In this document: positions 10,514 through 19,056 of the stretch, piece by piece
Position numbering within the stretch: position 1 is the first letter of the stretch
How the letters are laid out: each line of letters opens with the position of its first letter
Assembly (NCBI RefSeq): GCF_000739635.1
Contig: NZ_BATQ01000183.1
Span: 23,210-87,209 of the forward strand
Source: Verrucomicrobium sp. BvORR034
Lineage (GTDB): Bacteria; Verrucomicrobiota; Verrucomicrobiia; Verrucomicrobiales; Verrucomicrobiaceae
Length of the DNA: 64,000 nt
Reading direction: 5' to 3'
The notes under the pieces: model-generated
The model's input: only the letters and a program-made list of their open reading frames with translations
What the model was told of the DNA's origin: nothing
The model's database searches: none
Translations under genes and position numbers: made by a program

Positions 10514-11194
10514 CTATGACTTTGTTTCGACAACTAACCGCTCGGCAATCATTTCAATATCTCGCTCATCAACGCTTTTAGAGAATCTCACCATCCCAGT
10601 CTTCGAAATTGCCAAACGCAACTCTGAGTGGCCTGACATCTTGGCCTTCAAGTGAGCAACTTTGAACTCACATTTTTGACTGGGAAGCGCGAGCTCAACA
10701 TATCTCTGCAAATCACCGTGACCCGAAACCGACATCGACATGAATATACCCGTCGAAACTGCTTGGCGATCGGTCTCAATTCCAATTAATTCCCACCGAT
10801 CATCCGAACAAATCTTCCCGACGCACTCCTCGACTGCCAATGGCTGCATGAGAAAGTTTCCTTTTTCGAACAACATTCTCAGCACATTGTGCAACCGGTA
10901 TTTTCCACTAGGAGGATCAAGAACCACGAGATCCATGGCGCTTCCAACAAAAAGAAGCCCGAAACTTACAATTTGCACCTCTTCGACGATCTCTACTCCG
11001 AAGATGCCATTGTCTAGTTTTCTCTCTGTGACTACTTTCTCAAACCATGTAGCTTGAACACGCTTTCTCGTAGCATTATCCAAAACGAATCCCTTGCCTT
11101 GTTTCGAATCAACTCTAACGCCGGATATCTTGTCCGCCAATGCTTCCATGGAAATTTTGGGCGCGCTAATTTTAATTTTGATAAACCGGTTCAT
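10514..11194 (-). CDS. Unknown protein, third gene of an AT-rich three-gene operon
   Basis: 226 aa, no family recognised. There is no signal peptide or membrane segment, and the alternating pattern suggests a mostly beta-stranded, cytoplasmic protein. The ATG sits in the stop of the preceding gene (ATGA at 11194-11191), so translation is coupled. Base composition is clearly lower in GC than flanking ilvD and the aminopeptidase gene. It ends 15 bases from the ilvD stop on the opposite strand, with no evident terminator. Its partners suggest a protein of one multi-component system, possibly defence; see the upstream genes. Confidence 0.65.
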   Translation of the reverse strand: MNRFIKIKISAPKISMEALADKISGVRVDSKQGKGFVLDNATRKRVQATWFEKVVTERKLDNGIFGVEIVEEVQIVSFGLLFVGSAMDLVVLDPPSGKYRLHNVLRMLFEKGNFLMQPLAVEECVGKICSDDRWELIGIETDRQAVSTGIFMSMSVSGHGDLQRYVELALPSQKCEFKVAHLKAKMSGHSELRLAISKTGMVRFSKSVDERDIEMIAERLVVETKS

Positions 11195-12297
11195 CCTTCT
11201 TTCTTCCTTTCCGATTCAATCTTCCTGATCGCTTCCTCTGCGCACGTCCTCACATATTCAGCAAATGTACTGACTTGAATTGCATTGGGCTTCGCTTTCG
11301 ATTGAATTTCACCAGATCTGTAAAGTTGAACCCCCACTAGTGACATCTGCAATTCTTGATCATTGAGGTACGGCGCGAATGAAACTTTCAGTTCGGCTAC
11401 CCGGCATTCGTCAGTATCAGATGCGACAGTCCAAGATGCCGAAGTGAGGTAGTACCCTTTTCCGACATAGTGATCGTAGAGATCAGTAGCGCCAAGATTC
11501 TTTCCACTCACGATTAGACTCTCAATCGTGCTTGCGTACTCTTCAGCCAGTTCGTCCCCCTCCTCCGAATCCAGAACTTCATGCTCGTTTGCTGAGGATT
11601 GAATTTTTACGGACTTAATTTCCTGAAACTTGTATCCTTTTATATTCTCCATCAAGTGCGTGAAAAAGCGCACTTTTTCCTCCACACTCACGAGTCTGCT
11701 AAGAAGCATTTTCTCCGAAACCAACTCCTGTTTTTCTGCTACTGCAAGCCGTTCGAATTCCCCCAGAATTGCCAATTCGACTTCGCCAGCCTTCACATCA
11801 GAGCTTCTACGAGTTTTGAAACCATCTCCAGTTTTATCGAACAAAATTTCGGTGTCGCATTCCACACACTGGATGAGTCGGGTCTTCTCGTAGTCAACCT
11901 TTCTGTACTCAATAGCAACGCGGTAGCCTCCATTAGCAGTAGGAGTGATTTTGATGCCCTCACCGTACTTTTCGTTTCTTGTTTGACTCACTGAAGCTAC
12001 CGCTTGCTCAAGGACTTCAATATCCGCCCCTGTGAGATGACTGGCCATCACCACCTTTTCTCGTTTCTTCGAAATAGATAGAAGCTTAAGGAGTTCTTGC
12101 ACGTCTTCCCAAACAAATATTTCGCGTGCAACAACCTCTGCAAGCACTTCCCTAGTTATGGTCCCTGGCACATAGACTTGCCTTTTCCTCAAAAATTCCA
12201 CGAATTCGGATAGCGCTATTCCGCTGGAATTCACGAAGTCAACAATGTCCTTGTCCTCAGGACAATAGTGAGGATTGATCAATAATGAACTCATCAC
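11191..12297 (-). CDS. Unknown protein, second gene of the three-gene operon
   Basis: 368 aa, family not recognised. The first 95 residues look helical and may hold a helix-turn-helix or adaptor-like fold. A CVEC pair (CxxC) in the middle could be half of a zinc site. The C-terminal third is rich in charged helices and ends KIESERKKEG. There is no signal peptide or transmembrane segment. The first codon is GTG, overlapping the previous gene's TAG by one base (TAGTG); an ATG follows immediately, so either could start translation. The 3' end overlaps the next gene by four bases. Such overlaps suggest obligate partners made in fixed ratio. Confidence 0.65.
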   Translation of the reverse strand: MMSSLLINPHYCPEDKDIVDFVNSSGIALSEFVEFLRKRQVYVPGTITREVLAEVVAREIFVWEDVQELLKLLSISKKREKVVMASHLTGADIEVLEQAVASVSQTRNEKYGEGIKITPTANGGYRVAIEYRKVDYEKTRLIQCVECDTEILFDKTGDGFKTRRSSDVKAGEVELAILGEFERLAVAEKQELVSEKMLLSRLVSVEEKVRFFTHLMENIKGYKFQEIKSVKIQSSANEHEVLDSEEGDELAEEYASTIESLIVSGKNLGATDLYDHYVGKGYYLTSASWTVASDTDECRVAELKVSFAPYLNDQELQMSLVGVQLYRSGEIQSKAKPNAIQVSTFAEYVRTCAEEAIRKIESERKKEG

Positions 12298-13286
12298 TAT
12301 GCTTTGGCTCTGATTTTTGCTTCATCTAATGATGAAAAGCTTGACGTAACTCGATCCACCCTTCCGAATTTGATCTTTTTCAATGATTGACCTATCTCCA
12401 AGAGATTGTAGTGCCTAGCAAGAAATTGCTTCCCAGCAGCGTCAAAATTATCACTCGCGTTTGCGCCGAAAGACACTCCCTTAACGTATACGCATCGGGC
12501 AAAATTCAGCAATGCTGATCGAAACATGAATGTGATTAAATACTCAAAATCTTCAACCGAACCCTCGCTTCGTAAATAGGCCAAAAAGTGATGGCCGTCA
12601 TTTTCCAAGTCTTTTAACGCAACGATCATTAGTTTCCCTCTAAGCATTTCAACCGATGCAACAGGGAGAAGGTTGCCGGATGGTTGATTAAGCACCTGCG
12701 CGGAGTAATAAAACCTACGGTCTGCATACTTGATGTGGTTTTCTGCGCAATAGCTTTTGATATCGCTTACAACAGACTGCAAGTATGAAATATTCTCTGG
12801 CGTGAAAAGATGTAACCGACTTCCTCGCGGCAATGGGATAGTGGTCGTATCAATACCCTTGGCCTTTGCAGAGAAGTCCGCATCGTACGTATTGTCGTAG
12901 TTGTATACAAACAGCATCCCCTCTACTCTCCAGTGTAGGATTGTCGGTGACACATAACGTGTATTCCAAACCTGACTTGTAGATGCGCAATCGACGGCCT
13001 TGGATACACCCCTTATATACGGAGCAAAATCAGTGGCTCCTATACTCGACTTGGTATAGGATTTCAGATCGCTGAGGAAGAATCTTGTCTGATCAGTGCA
13101 GGGGTCGGGGTAGCTGAAAACACAATCTACCGGATGCTTTCCTCCCGCACCTTTAGTTTGGTGCTTGTCAATTTTCTGACAAGGAAAGTTCTCATCTTTG
13201 ACATTGTGGATTTGCCATCCAAACGTCAAAAAGATCTTTTCCGACATGCTGACGGCCAACGATGCAATATTTGCAGTTTCACTCAT
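12297..13286 (-). CDS. Unknown protein with candidate PD-(D/E)XK nuclease core, first gene of the three-gene operon
   Basis: 329 aa. I do not recognise the family, but the N-terminal 80 residues show the spacing of a PD-(D/E)XK nuclease active site. Glu16 lies in a first helix, Asp54 in GGKHPVDCVF, and Asp73-Leu-Lys75 in FFLSDLKSY. In restriction-endonuclease-like folds these residues bind the metal and activate water. The rest is mixed alpha/beta with no membrane segment. The gene leads a tight operon with two other unknown genes, in AT-richer DNA between housekeeping genes. A defence role is inference; a non-nuclease protein with a chance match cannot be excluded. Confidence 0.65.
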   Translation of the reverse strand: MSETANIASLAVSMSEKIFLTFGWQIHNVKDENFPCQKIDKHQTKGAGGKHPVDCVFSYPDPCTDQTRFFLSDLKSYTKSSIGATDFAPYIRGVSKAVDCASTSQVWNTRYVSPTILHWRVEGMLFVYNYDNTYDADFSAKAKGIDTTTIPLPRGSRLHLFTPENISYLQSVVSDIKSYCAENHIKYADRRFYYSAQVLNQPSGNLLPVASVEMLRGKLMIVALKDLENDGHHFLAYLRSEGSVEDFEYLITFMFRSALLNFARCVYVKGVSFGANASDNFDAAGKQFLARHYNLLEIGQSLKKIKFGRVDRVTSSFSSLDEAKIRAKA

Positions 13287-13308
13287 TGACGTAACTAAAT
13301 TGATCGAT

Positions 13309-13325
13309 ATCGGTAGTGTACCGAT
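13309..13325. promoter_or_regulatory. Perfect palindrome upstream of the three-gene operon (candidate operator)
   Basis: ATCGGTA-GTG-TACCGAT is a perfect 7-bp inverted repeat with a 3-base spacer. It ends 23 bases before the ATG at 13286. A TA-rich segment (13341-13350) further upstream on the minus strand could supply a -10 element, which would put the dyad downstream of the transcription start, as for a repressor site. No regulator gene is evident in the operon itself. Confidence 0.45.
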
Positions 13326-13376
13326 TCGCCGTTCGCAACGATAATATACAGATTGATCGCCCTCTCGGTGGTTTGG

Positions 13377-14723
13377 TTACCTTGCGACGGGTGTAATTCG
13401 CCCTGCCCGCTTGCTATTCCCGCCCGCCATCAGAACCTCAATCTCCTCCACCTCAATGGGCATGGTGGGCATGAGGTCCGTGTTCCCCCTGGCGGTGATG
13501 ACGACATCATTCTCGATGCGCACGCCGATGCCTTCCTCGCGGATGTAGATCCCGGGCTCCACGGTCAAGATCATGCCCGGGAAGAGCTTCTGCCACATGT
13601 TGCCCACGTCGTGCACATCCAGCCCCAGATGATGGCTGGTGCCGTGCATGAAGTACTTCTTGTACGCGGGGCGGCTGGGATCGCGGTCCCGGGCGGCCTT
13701 GACCTCGGCCCGGGTGAGCAGCTTGAGCTTGATGAGCTCCTCCTCCACGAACGCGCCGACCTGCTCCTGATAGGCCTTGATCTGCACGCCGGGTTTCAGG
13801 AGCTTGCGCGCGTGCCGGTGGGTGCGGAGCACGGCATTGTACACGTCCCGCTGGCGGGGGGTGTACCGGCCGTTCACCGGAATGGTCCGGGTGAGGTCGG
13901 CGTGGTAGTTTCCTAACTTCGCGCCAAAGTCCAGCAGCAGGAGGTCCCCATCATTGCAGCGGGCGTTGTTGATGATGTAGTGCAGGACACAGGCGTTCTT
14001 CCCGCTGCCAACGATGGGGCTGAAGGCGTGGCCCTGGGCGCCGTGGCGGATGAACTCGTGGATCATCTCCGCCTCCACCTCGTACTCCATGACCCCGGGC
14101 TTCACAAAACCCAGGATGCGGCGGAAGGCAGACTCGGTGACGGCAATGGCCTCCTTCAGCGCGGTGACCTCGGCCGGGGCCTTGATGATCCGCAGCTCGT
14201 GCATGAGCGGGGCCAGACGCTCGTAGCGGTGCAGGGGAAACTCCTGCTGACAGCGCGTGATGAAGCGGCGCTCCCGGGTCTCCACCTCCACGGTGGCGCG
14301 CAGGGATTCATTGGTATTCAGGAAGACCTGCTTCGCCTGGCACATGGCCATGCGGAAGAAGCGGTCAAACTGGTCCAGCCAGTGGATGGAGCCTGCTGCC
14401 ACCCCGCTGGCGGCGGACGCTTGATCCTTGGTAAGTCGTTCCCCTTCCCACACCGCAATGAGTTCACTGGTCTCGCGAAGAAAGATCATCTCCCGCATGG
14501 AGGGATCCGGCGCATCCGGGAAGAGCAGGAGGATGGTCTCTTCCTGGTCCACCCCGCTGAGGTAGTAGAGGTCACTGCTCTGGACGAAGCCCAGGGTGCC
14601 ATCCGCGTTGGTGGGATACACGTCATTCGCATGCAGGATGACCAGTGATCCCGGCGGCAGGGATTTGTAGAGACGCTTGCGGGCTGCGGCAAAAACTGTC
14701 GGGGGCATGGGACGGTAGCGCAT
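13377..14723 (-). CDS. M24B family aminopeptidase P (Xaa-Pro aminopeptidase)
   Basis: This enzyme removes an N-terminal residue preceding proline. An N-terminal AMP_N domain is followed by the pita-bread metallopeptidase domain. Metal ligands are visible in LLLDFGAKLGNYHADLTRT (the two Asp), HGTSHHLGLDVHD (His), VEPGIYI (Glu) and IENDVVI (Glu). I chose the ATG at 14723 (MRYRPM...) because family members usually begin just before this AMP_N segment. An upstream in-frame TTG at 14750 would add nine residues, and the DNA beyond it is a short repeat (14751-14775) that looks non-coding. It is probably cytoplasmic, with no signal peptide. It lies 90 bases upstream, on the plus-strand map, of the unknown operon's first start. 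Confidence 0.93.
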   Translation of the reverse strand: MRYRPMPPTVFAAARKRLYKSLPPGSLVILHANDVYPTNADGTLGFVQSSDLYYLSGVDQEETILLLFPDAPDPSMREMIFLRETSELIAVWEGERLTKDQASAASGVAAGSIHWLDQFDRFFRMAMCQAKQVFLNTNESLRATVEVETRERRFITRCQQEFPLHRYERLAPLMHELRIIKAPAEVTALKEAIAVTESAFRRILGFVKPGVMEYEVEAEMIHEFIRHGAQGHAFSPIVGSGKNACVLHYIINNARCNDGDLLLLDFGAKLGNYHADLTRTIPVNGRYTPRQRDVYNAVLRTHRHARKLLKPGVQIKAYQEQVGAFVEEELIKLKLLTRAEVKAARDRDPSRPAYKKYFMHGTSHHLGLDVHDVGNMWQKLFPGMILTVEPGIYIREEGIGVRIENDVVITARGNTDLMPTMPIEVEEIEVLMAGGNSKRAGRITPVAR

Positions 14724-14899
14724 GACGGGGAAGGAAGACTCAAATGACAAACTTCAAACAACAAACTTCAAACATCGCAGCGGGGCGATGCTGAGAGTAC
14801 GGAGTGCAAAGGGATGTCGGGCGCAGCAACGCTGGGACGCGATTTGCCATTCAGGCGATTGCCTGCCGCACCTGTGCTGCATCCATCGTCGGGGAAGAG

Positions 14900-15904
14900 C
14901 TATCGCCCGGCCACAGTGGCCGTGGAAAAGCCAGGCAGCATCTGCTCCTCGCCGCCCCGACAGGCATGACGCATCTGACTGAGGATGGGGTTGTGCACCG
15001 CCGCCGGCACGGCGTCAGTACTGACCGCCGGTTTGCCAGTGGCTTCCAGAAGACGCGTCACGGCTTTGGCACCAGATTGATAACCTGCCTCCAGGAGCAA
15101 TGACCGGACCTTGCCCGGCAGCAGACCGGGATGGGGCGTCTCAGTGACCACCTCGATCACCCGCTTGCCCGACTCCCGGGCGCGGCGCATGCGCATCTGA
15201 TGCAAGGTCCCATTGATGGTGTCATGGGAAGCAGCAAAGCCCGTGGCCACAGAAGGCCAGCGTGGGACGCACTCTGTGCCACGGACATGCTCAATCCGGT
15301 GCAGCACAATGGTGTGGATCTCTGGGTCCTCCAGCCAGTGGTCGAACGGGATCTCCAGAGCCACGCCACCGTCGCACCAGCGCATGCCATCGATGACCTG
15401 GTTGCAAAAGAGCCCGGGGACAGCGCAGCTCGCCATCACCCATTGGGCGATGTCCCCCTCGTCAACCAGCACACTCTCGCGGCGGGTCAGATTGGTCACG
15501 GCCAGTTGCACGCGTGGGCTGGTGCAATCCTCAAGCCGTTGTTTGGGCAGGTGCTCACGCAGAAAGCGGACAAAATTTTGTCCTGAGAGGATGCCCGAGC
15601 AGACAAGGGTGCTCACCACGCCGGGAAACCGTAGGGGTGCCGCCCAGTCCAGAAAGGCCCGCCGCAGCCCGCGCTGCATGACAAACGCCTCCAAATCCGC
15701 CCCCTGCAACCCCACCCCACAAAGCGCCGCCGCCACGGCTCCAGCGGAGGTGCCGGACATGTGAGAGGGGAAAATGCCCTGATCATGCAAGGCCCGCATG
15801 AACGCCGTGTGCGAATAGAAGCCGAAGAACGAGGACCCCAGTGCGACCGCCAGACCCTTTGAGGCCGGAGGTTGCAGTGGGGAGGTGGTGGGCATCGAGC
15901 TCAT
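14900..15904 (-). CDS. Patatin-like phospholipase
   Basis: 334 aa with the patatin catalytic dyad: GTSAG at 51-55 (nucleophile Ser53) and CDGG at 177-180 (Asp178). The oxyanion-hole segment is the variant ALGSSFFGFYSH instead of the usual GGGxRG. That marks a divergent patatin subgroup. No signal peptide is apparent, so a cytoplasmic or membrane-associated lipid acyl hydrolase is likely; the substrate is unknown. It is encoded alone on the minus strand, about 180 bases from the aminopeptidase start. Confidence 0.85.
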   Translation of the reverse strand: MSSMPTTSPLQPPASKGLAVALGSSFFGFYSHTAFMRALHDQGIFPSHMSGTSAGAVAAALCGVGLQGADLEAFVMQRGLRRAFLDWAAPLRFPGVVSTLVCSGILSGQNFVRFLREHLPKQRLEDCTSPRVQLAVTNLTRRESVLVDEGDIAQWVMASCAVPGLFCNQVIDGMRWCDGGVALEIPFDHWLEDPEIHTIVLHRIEHVRGTECVPRWPSVATGFAASHDTINGTLHQMRMRRARESGKRVIEVVTETPHPGLLPGKVRSLLLEAGYQSGAKAVTRLLEATGKPAVSTDAVPAAVHNPILSQMRHACRGGEEQMLPGFSTATVAGR

Positions 15905-16041
15905 GTTTCGGGACGGAAGAGGGCCGGTAGAATGCCCGGGTGGCGGGCCTTTTCAAGGCGGGAGTCGCGGGAGCACCCGTTGCCCATGCATGTTCAATGC
16001 CAAAGATCTGTGACACGCCCCCGCCCACCCCTAAAACGCAA

Positions 16042-16072
16042 CCGGGGACGGAACTGGTTGTTCCGTCCCCGG
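16042..16072 (-). terminator. Rho-independent terminator of the SGNH hydrolase gene
   Basis: A 13-bp perfect stem (CCGGGGACGGAAC and its complement) with a 5-base loop starts about 38 bases after the stop of the minus-strand gene ending at 16110. On the minus strand it is followed by TTGCGTTTTAG, a modest U-tract. Confidence 0.75.
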
Positions 16073-16109
16073 CGGGGTGATCAAGGAGGATGAATCTCTC
16101 TCCCGGAAA

Positions 16110-17393
16110 CTAGCGCACCGGCTCCACCTTGAGCGTGTGCTTCACGGGCACCAGCTTGGTGCGGACCTGGGCGTCCAGCTTTTCCTGCTTGGCCAGCATC
16201 TTCTGCTTCAGAGTCGAGATCGCGGCAGCGAACTCGGCGTCGGTCTTGATGTCCTCAGCGAAGTTGCGGAAGTTGGTGATCATGCCCTTGATCATGGGTG
16301 TCTCATACCCCTGCTTGGCCCCGAGAGCGCCCAGCAGACCCTGGAAGGCCGCGTCGAACGGGGTCTTGGCGAATTCCGCGGGAAGGTTGATCCCGGCAGT
16401 GAGCTGCTCCTTGGTGAACTCCTTGGTCTCTGTGCCCCAGGTGACTTTGGCCTTGGGAGCATCAAGGTTCTTCACTTTCAAGACCAGGCGGTTCAGATCC
16501 TGGTTGAAGCTGGTGTAGGGAAGGATGCTGCGGGTGCTGCCGGAGCCGACTGGGTTGCCGTCAAAGCAGAACGGCCAGGTGGCGCTCTCCAGCTCCACGG
16601 TGCCGTCCTTGCCGCCCAGCACCTTGTGCCCGCCGATGGCAGAACCGGCGCCCTTCAGATCCACCGTGATCTCGCCGATGTCGCCGCTGACGCCGAGCCC
16701 CTTCAAGAAGGACTGCGCCATGAGGAGGTGACCGTTGGCATTGGGATGCACGCCATCCCGACCACAGACGTCGTACTCATCGCCCAGGCCCGCCTTGGCC
16801 TTGGCCATGACGCTCACCATGTTGTCGTGCACATTGGCAAAGGCGTTCTTGGACTCCAGTGCGAGTTTCTGATCGATGTCCCGCAGGTGGGCAAGGTTGT
16901 CATTGTACTGGGCAGGGGTGGCACCCGCGCGGACGAAGTACTTCGTGTCCACCGCACCGGGAGATCCCACCACCACGTTCTTCACCCCCAGCTCCTGGAG
17001 CTTGGCCAAAACAAGCCGCATGTTCTTCTCATAGTCCGCCCCAATGGCATCCGCGAAGGGGACGTAGCGCCCATCATTCATGCCGTAGCAGAGGGTGGCG
17101 ACGGTCGGATTGAAAGCGGTCAGGTCATTGATAGCGCGCTGCGCAAATCCGCCGGCGGTTTCCCCACCCCAGCCGAACTGGAAGACCTTGATGTCCTGCC
17201 GACCCAGACAGGCCAGGAGGTAGGCCTCGATATAGCGGGAGTACTGCTTCTGCTCCGTGATGGAGTCACCGATGATGGCCACCCGGGCATTGGGCGGGAG
17301 CTGGGAGACTGCGGCGGGCTCACGGGCGGAGAGCACAGGAGCCAAACCGGCAAGAAGCAGCGGCAGGGCGAAGAAACGAAGTTTCAGTTTCAT
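16110..17393 (-). CDS. Secreted SGNH/GDSL-family hydrolase
   Basis: 427 aa with a clear signal peptide (MKLKLRFFALPLLLAGLAPV, cleavage near LSA-RE). The SGNH blocks are present: GDSITE with Ser44 (block I), FGWGGETAGG (block II Gly), CYGMNDG (block III Asn) and DGVHPNANG (block V Asp/His). These enzymes are esterases or lipases acting on acylated sugars, lipids or polysaccharides; the substrate here is unknown. The approximately 170 residues after block V are an extra C-terminal region not needed for the core fold. The gene is followed by a strong terminator hairpin. Confidence 0.85.
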   Translation of the reverse strand: MKLKLRFFALPLLLAGLAPVLSAREPAAVSQLPPNARVAIIGDSITEQKQYSRYIEAYLLACLGRQDIKVFQFGWGGETAGGFAQRAINDLTAFNPTVATLCYGMNDGRYVPFADAIGADYEKNMRLVLAKLQELGVKNVVVGSPGAVDTKYFVRAGATPAQYNDNLAHLRDIDQKLALESKNAFANVHDNMVSVMAKAKAGLGDEYDVCGRDGVHPNANGHLLMAQSFLKGLGVSGDIGEITVDLKGAGSAIGGHKVLGGKDGTVELESATWPFCFDGNPVGSGSTRSILPYTSFNQDLNRLVLKVKNLDAPKAKVTWGTETKEFTKEQLTAGINLPAEFAKTPFDAAFQGLLGALGAKQGYETPMIKGMITNFRNFAEDIKTDAEFAAAISTLKQKMLAKQEKLDAQVRTKLVPVKHTLKVEPVR

Positions 17394-17533
17394 GAGGAGG
17401 TGAGGAGGTCAATGAATCCCCGGCCCAATTCGCCGGGGGCACTCAAACGCCCGCCGACCGCGACCTCGTTCACGGTCGGACGTTTTTTCATCTTCAAGTT
17501 GCCCGGCGACAACGCAAAGGACCTCGCGCAGGG

Positions 17534-17926
17534 TTATTTCCGCGCCAGCTGCCCCTCGATCCACCAGCGTCCACCCTGAAACTGCAGGCGGTAGGCATCA
17601 GACGCGATCTTCCGTCCCTCCACCATCACCGCCACCTCAACCTCTGCCGTGGTATCGCATTGGGAGCGGGTGATGAACGTTGGCTCAGCATCCAGCGGAG
17701 CCTCTGCCCCATTCCCCCACCCCACACTGCCACCTGCGAAGCAGCGCTCTGGCTGGAGCCAGTAGTCCTCCGCCACCAGCGCGGCCTCCTGCATGAGCAG
17801 CGTCATCTGGGCCAGACCGTTGATCTTGCCCGCGTCCGCCATGGCCTTGAACTTCAGCGCCTGCTCACGCATGGCCCCCACATAGGCGGCCACGGTCTGC
17901 TCGGGAGTGAGGATGTCATCTGCCAC
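17534..17926 (-). CDS. Small NTF2-like/SnoaL-type hypothetical protein
   Basis: 130 aa, no signal peptide. The arrangement of N-terminal helices (TPEQTVAAYVGAMREQA) followed by a curved beta-sheet ending with RLQFQGGRWWIEGQ is typical of the NTF2 fold, seen in SnoaL-like enzymes, calcium-transporter accessory domains and NTF2-type immunity proteins. I cannot assign one of these. It is encoded alone and divergently from the glutathione peroxidase gene. A palindrome (17454-17479) next to a T-run lies beyond its stop but points the other way. Confidence 0.55.
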   Translation of the reverse strand: MADDILTPEQTVAAYVGAMREQALKFKAMADAGKINGLAQMTLLMQEAALVAEDYWLQPERCFAGGSVGWGNGAEAPLDAEPTFITRSQCDTTAEVEVAVMVEGRKIASDAYRLQFQGGRWWIEGQLARK

Positions 17927-18025
17927 AGCGGAAGCCTAGCGGGTTCGCCCTGCCGGAAAAACTGAATTCCCCATGCAACTCTACGGCTTGAAAGTTTGAC
18001 CGGGGAATCCCGTGTTGTCCCCCGC

Positions 18026-18574
18026 ATGAAGAAGCTGCTGCTCACCGCTGTCCTGGCCGTCACCACGGCATTCGCCGCCAACGCCCCCTCCCTCTACGAC
18101 ATCCCCGTCAAAGACATCGAGGGCAAGGAGACCTCTCTCAAACCCTACGCCGGAAAGGTGCTGCTGATCGTGAACGTGGCCTCCCAGTGCGGGAACACAC
18201 CGCAGTATCAGGGCCTGCAGGACCTGTACAAGAAATACGGCGACAAGGGCCTGGTGGTGCTGGGCTTCCCCTGCAACGACTTTGGGGCCCAGGAGCCTGG
18301 ATCCAATGCGGAGATCAAGGAATTCTGCTCCACCAACTACAAGGTGACCTTCCCTATGTTCGACAAGGTCCACGTCAAAGGCCCGGACCAACACCCGCTC
18401 TTCACGGCCCTGACTGGCCCACAGGGGGCTTTCCCAGGTAACGTGAAGTGGAACTTTGGCAAATTCCTCATTGGCCGCGATGGCAAGCCCATCCAGCGCA
18501 TCGAGCCGGGCACGGAACCCGATGATACAGCCGTGGTGGCCGCTATTGAAAAAGCGTTGAACGAGAAGGGTTAA
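18026..18574 (+). CDS. Exported glutathione peroxidase family protein
   Basis: 183-residue thiol peroxidase that reduces hydrogen or lipid peroxides, often with thioredoxin in bacteria. The N-terminal signal peptide (MKKLLLTAVLAVTTAFAANA) suggests a periplasmic location. Catalytic residues are visible: peroxidatic Cys55 in NVASQCGNT (Cys, not selenocysteine), Gln in FGAQEPGS, and Trp in VKWNFGKF. A possible resolving cysteine lies at FPCNDF. I chose the ATG at 18026; an upstream in-frame start at 17996 adds ten residues that would disrupt the signal peptide. The 3' neighbour is a small lipoprotein. Confidence 0.92.
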   Translation: MKKLLLTAVLAVTTAFAANAPSLYDIPVKDIEGKETSLKPYAGKVLLIVNVASQCGNTPQYQGLQDLYKKYGDKGLVVLGFPCNDFGAQEPGSNAEIKEFCSTNYKVTFPMFDKVHVKGPDQHPLFTALTGPQGAFPGNVKWNFGKFLIGRDGKPIQRIEPGTEPDDTAVVAAIEKALNEKG

Positions 18575-18715
18575 GAGTCCGCCGTTCAAATGCACGGAGA
18601 GGCGGGACCCGCAGGCCCCTACCAGTTGGTCCTACCTCTTCACTCCTAACCCTTACCTTCTAACGCTGGTCATTCCCCCTTCCCATCCCGCCGCTCCTAT
18701 GATAAACCAGCGGCC

Positions 18716-19000
18716 ATGATTAAGTCTTTCATTCAGGCCGCCGCGCTTTGCCTTGTCGCTTCTACCCTTGCCAGTTGTGCCGTCGCCCAGATGCCCATGC
18801 GCATGCTCCAGGCCATGGGCCGCACCTTGAAAATGGCCGACAACCAGAACGCCCCTGCCTCCACGCCGATCCGCCTGCAGCAGCGTGAGATTGAAGACAA
18901 CCGCGTGCCTGCCAATCTGAACCCAATCCCGGCCGAAGCTCCCGTGGAGACCCGCGTGGCAGCCGGTGCCGCCAAGGCCACGACAGAGAACCCCTCCTGA
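18716..19000 (+). CDS. Small putative lipoprotein, 94 aa
   Basis: A lysine-containing start, an alanine/leucine-rich core and a perfect lipobox (LASC, Cys21) mark a lipoprotein of about 74 mature residues. The rest is Pro/Ala/Glu-rich with no predicted fold, and the family is unknown. The 60-80 bases before the start contain a pyrimidine-rich stretch resembling the one before ilvD (see findings). Confidence 0.6.
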   Translation: MIKSFIQAAALCLVASTLASCAVAQMPMRMLQAMGRTLKMADNQNAPASTPIRLQQREIEDNRVPANLNPIPAEAPVETRVAAGAAKATTENPS

Positions 19001-19056
19001 TTCAGGGCCTGCCCCCTGCTGGGCTCGCGTGAAATGAAGTCTTCGGCCGCTCTGCC

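Noticed and set aside
17454..17490. Terminator for a plus-strand gene (CCGACCG...CGGTCGG then T-run)
   Set aside because: There is no plus-strand gene upstream that it could terminate, and on the minus strand no T-run follows; left unassigned.
16077..17579. 500-codon plus-strand frame opposite the SGNH hydrolase gene
   Set aside because: High-GC shadow frame; the minus-strand gene has signal peptide and catalytic blocks.
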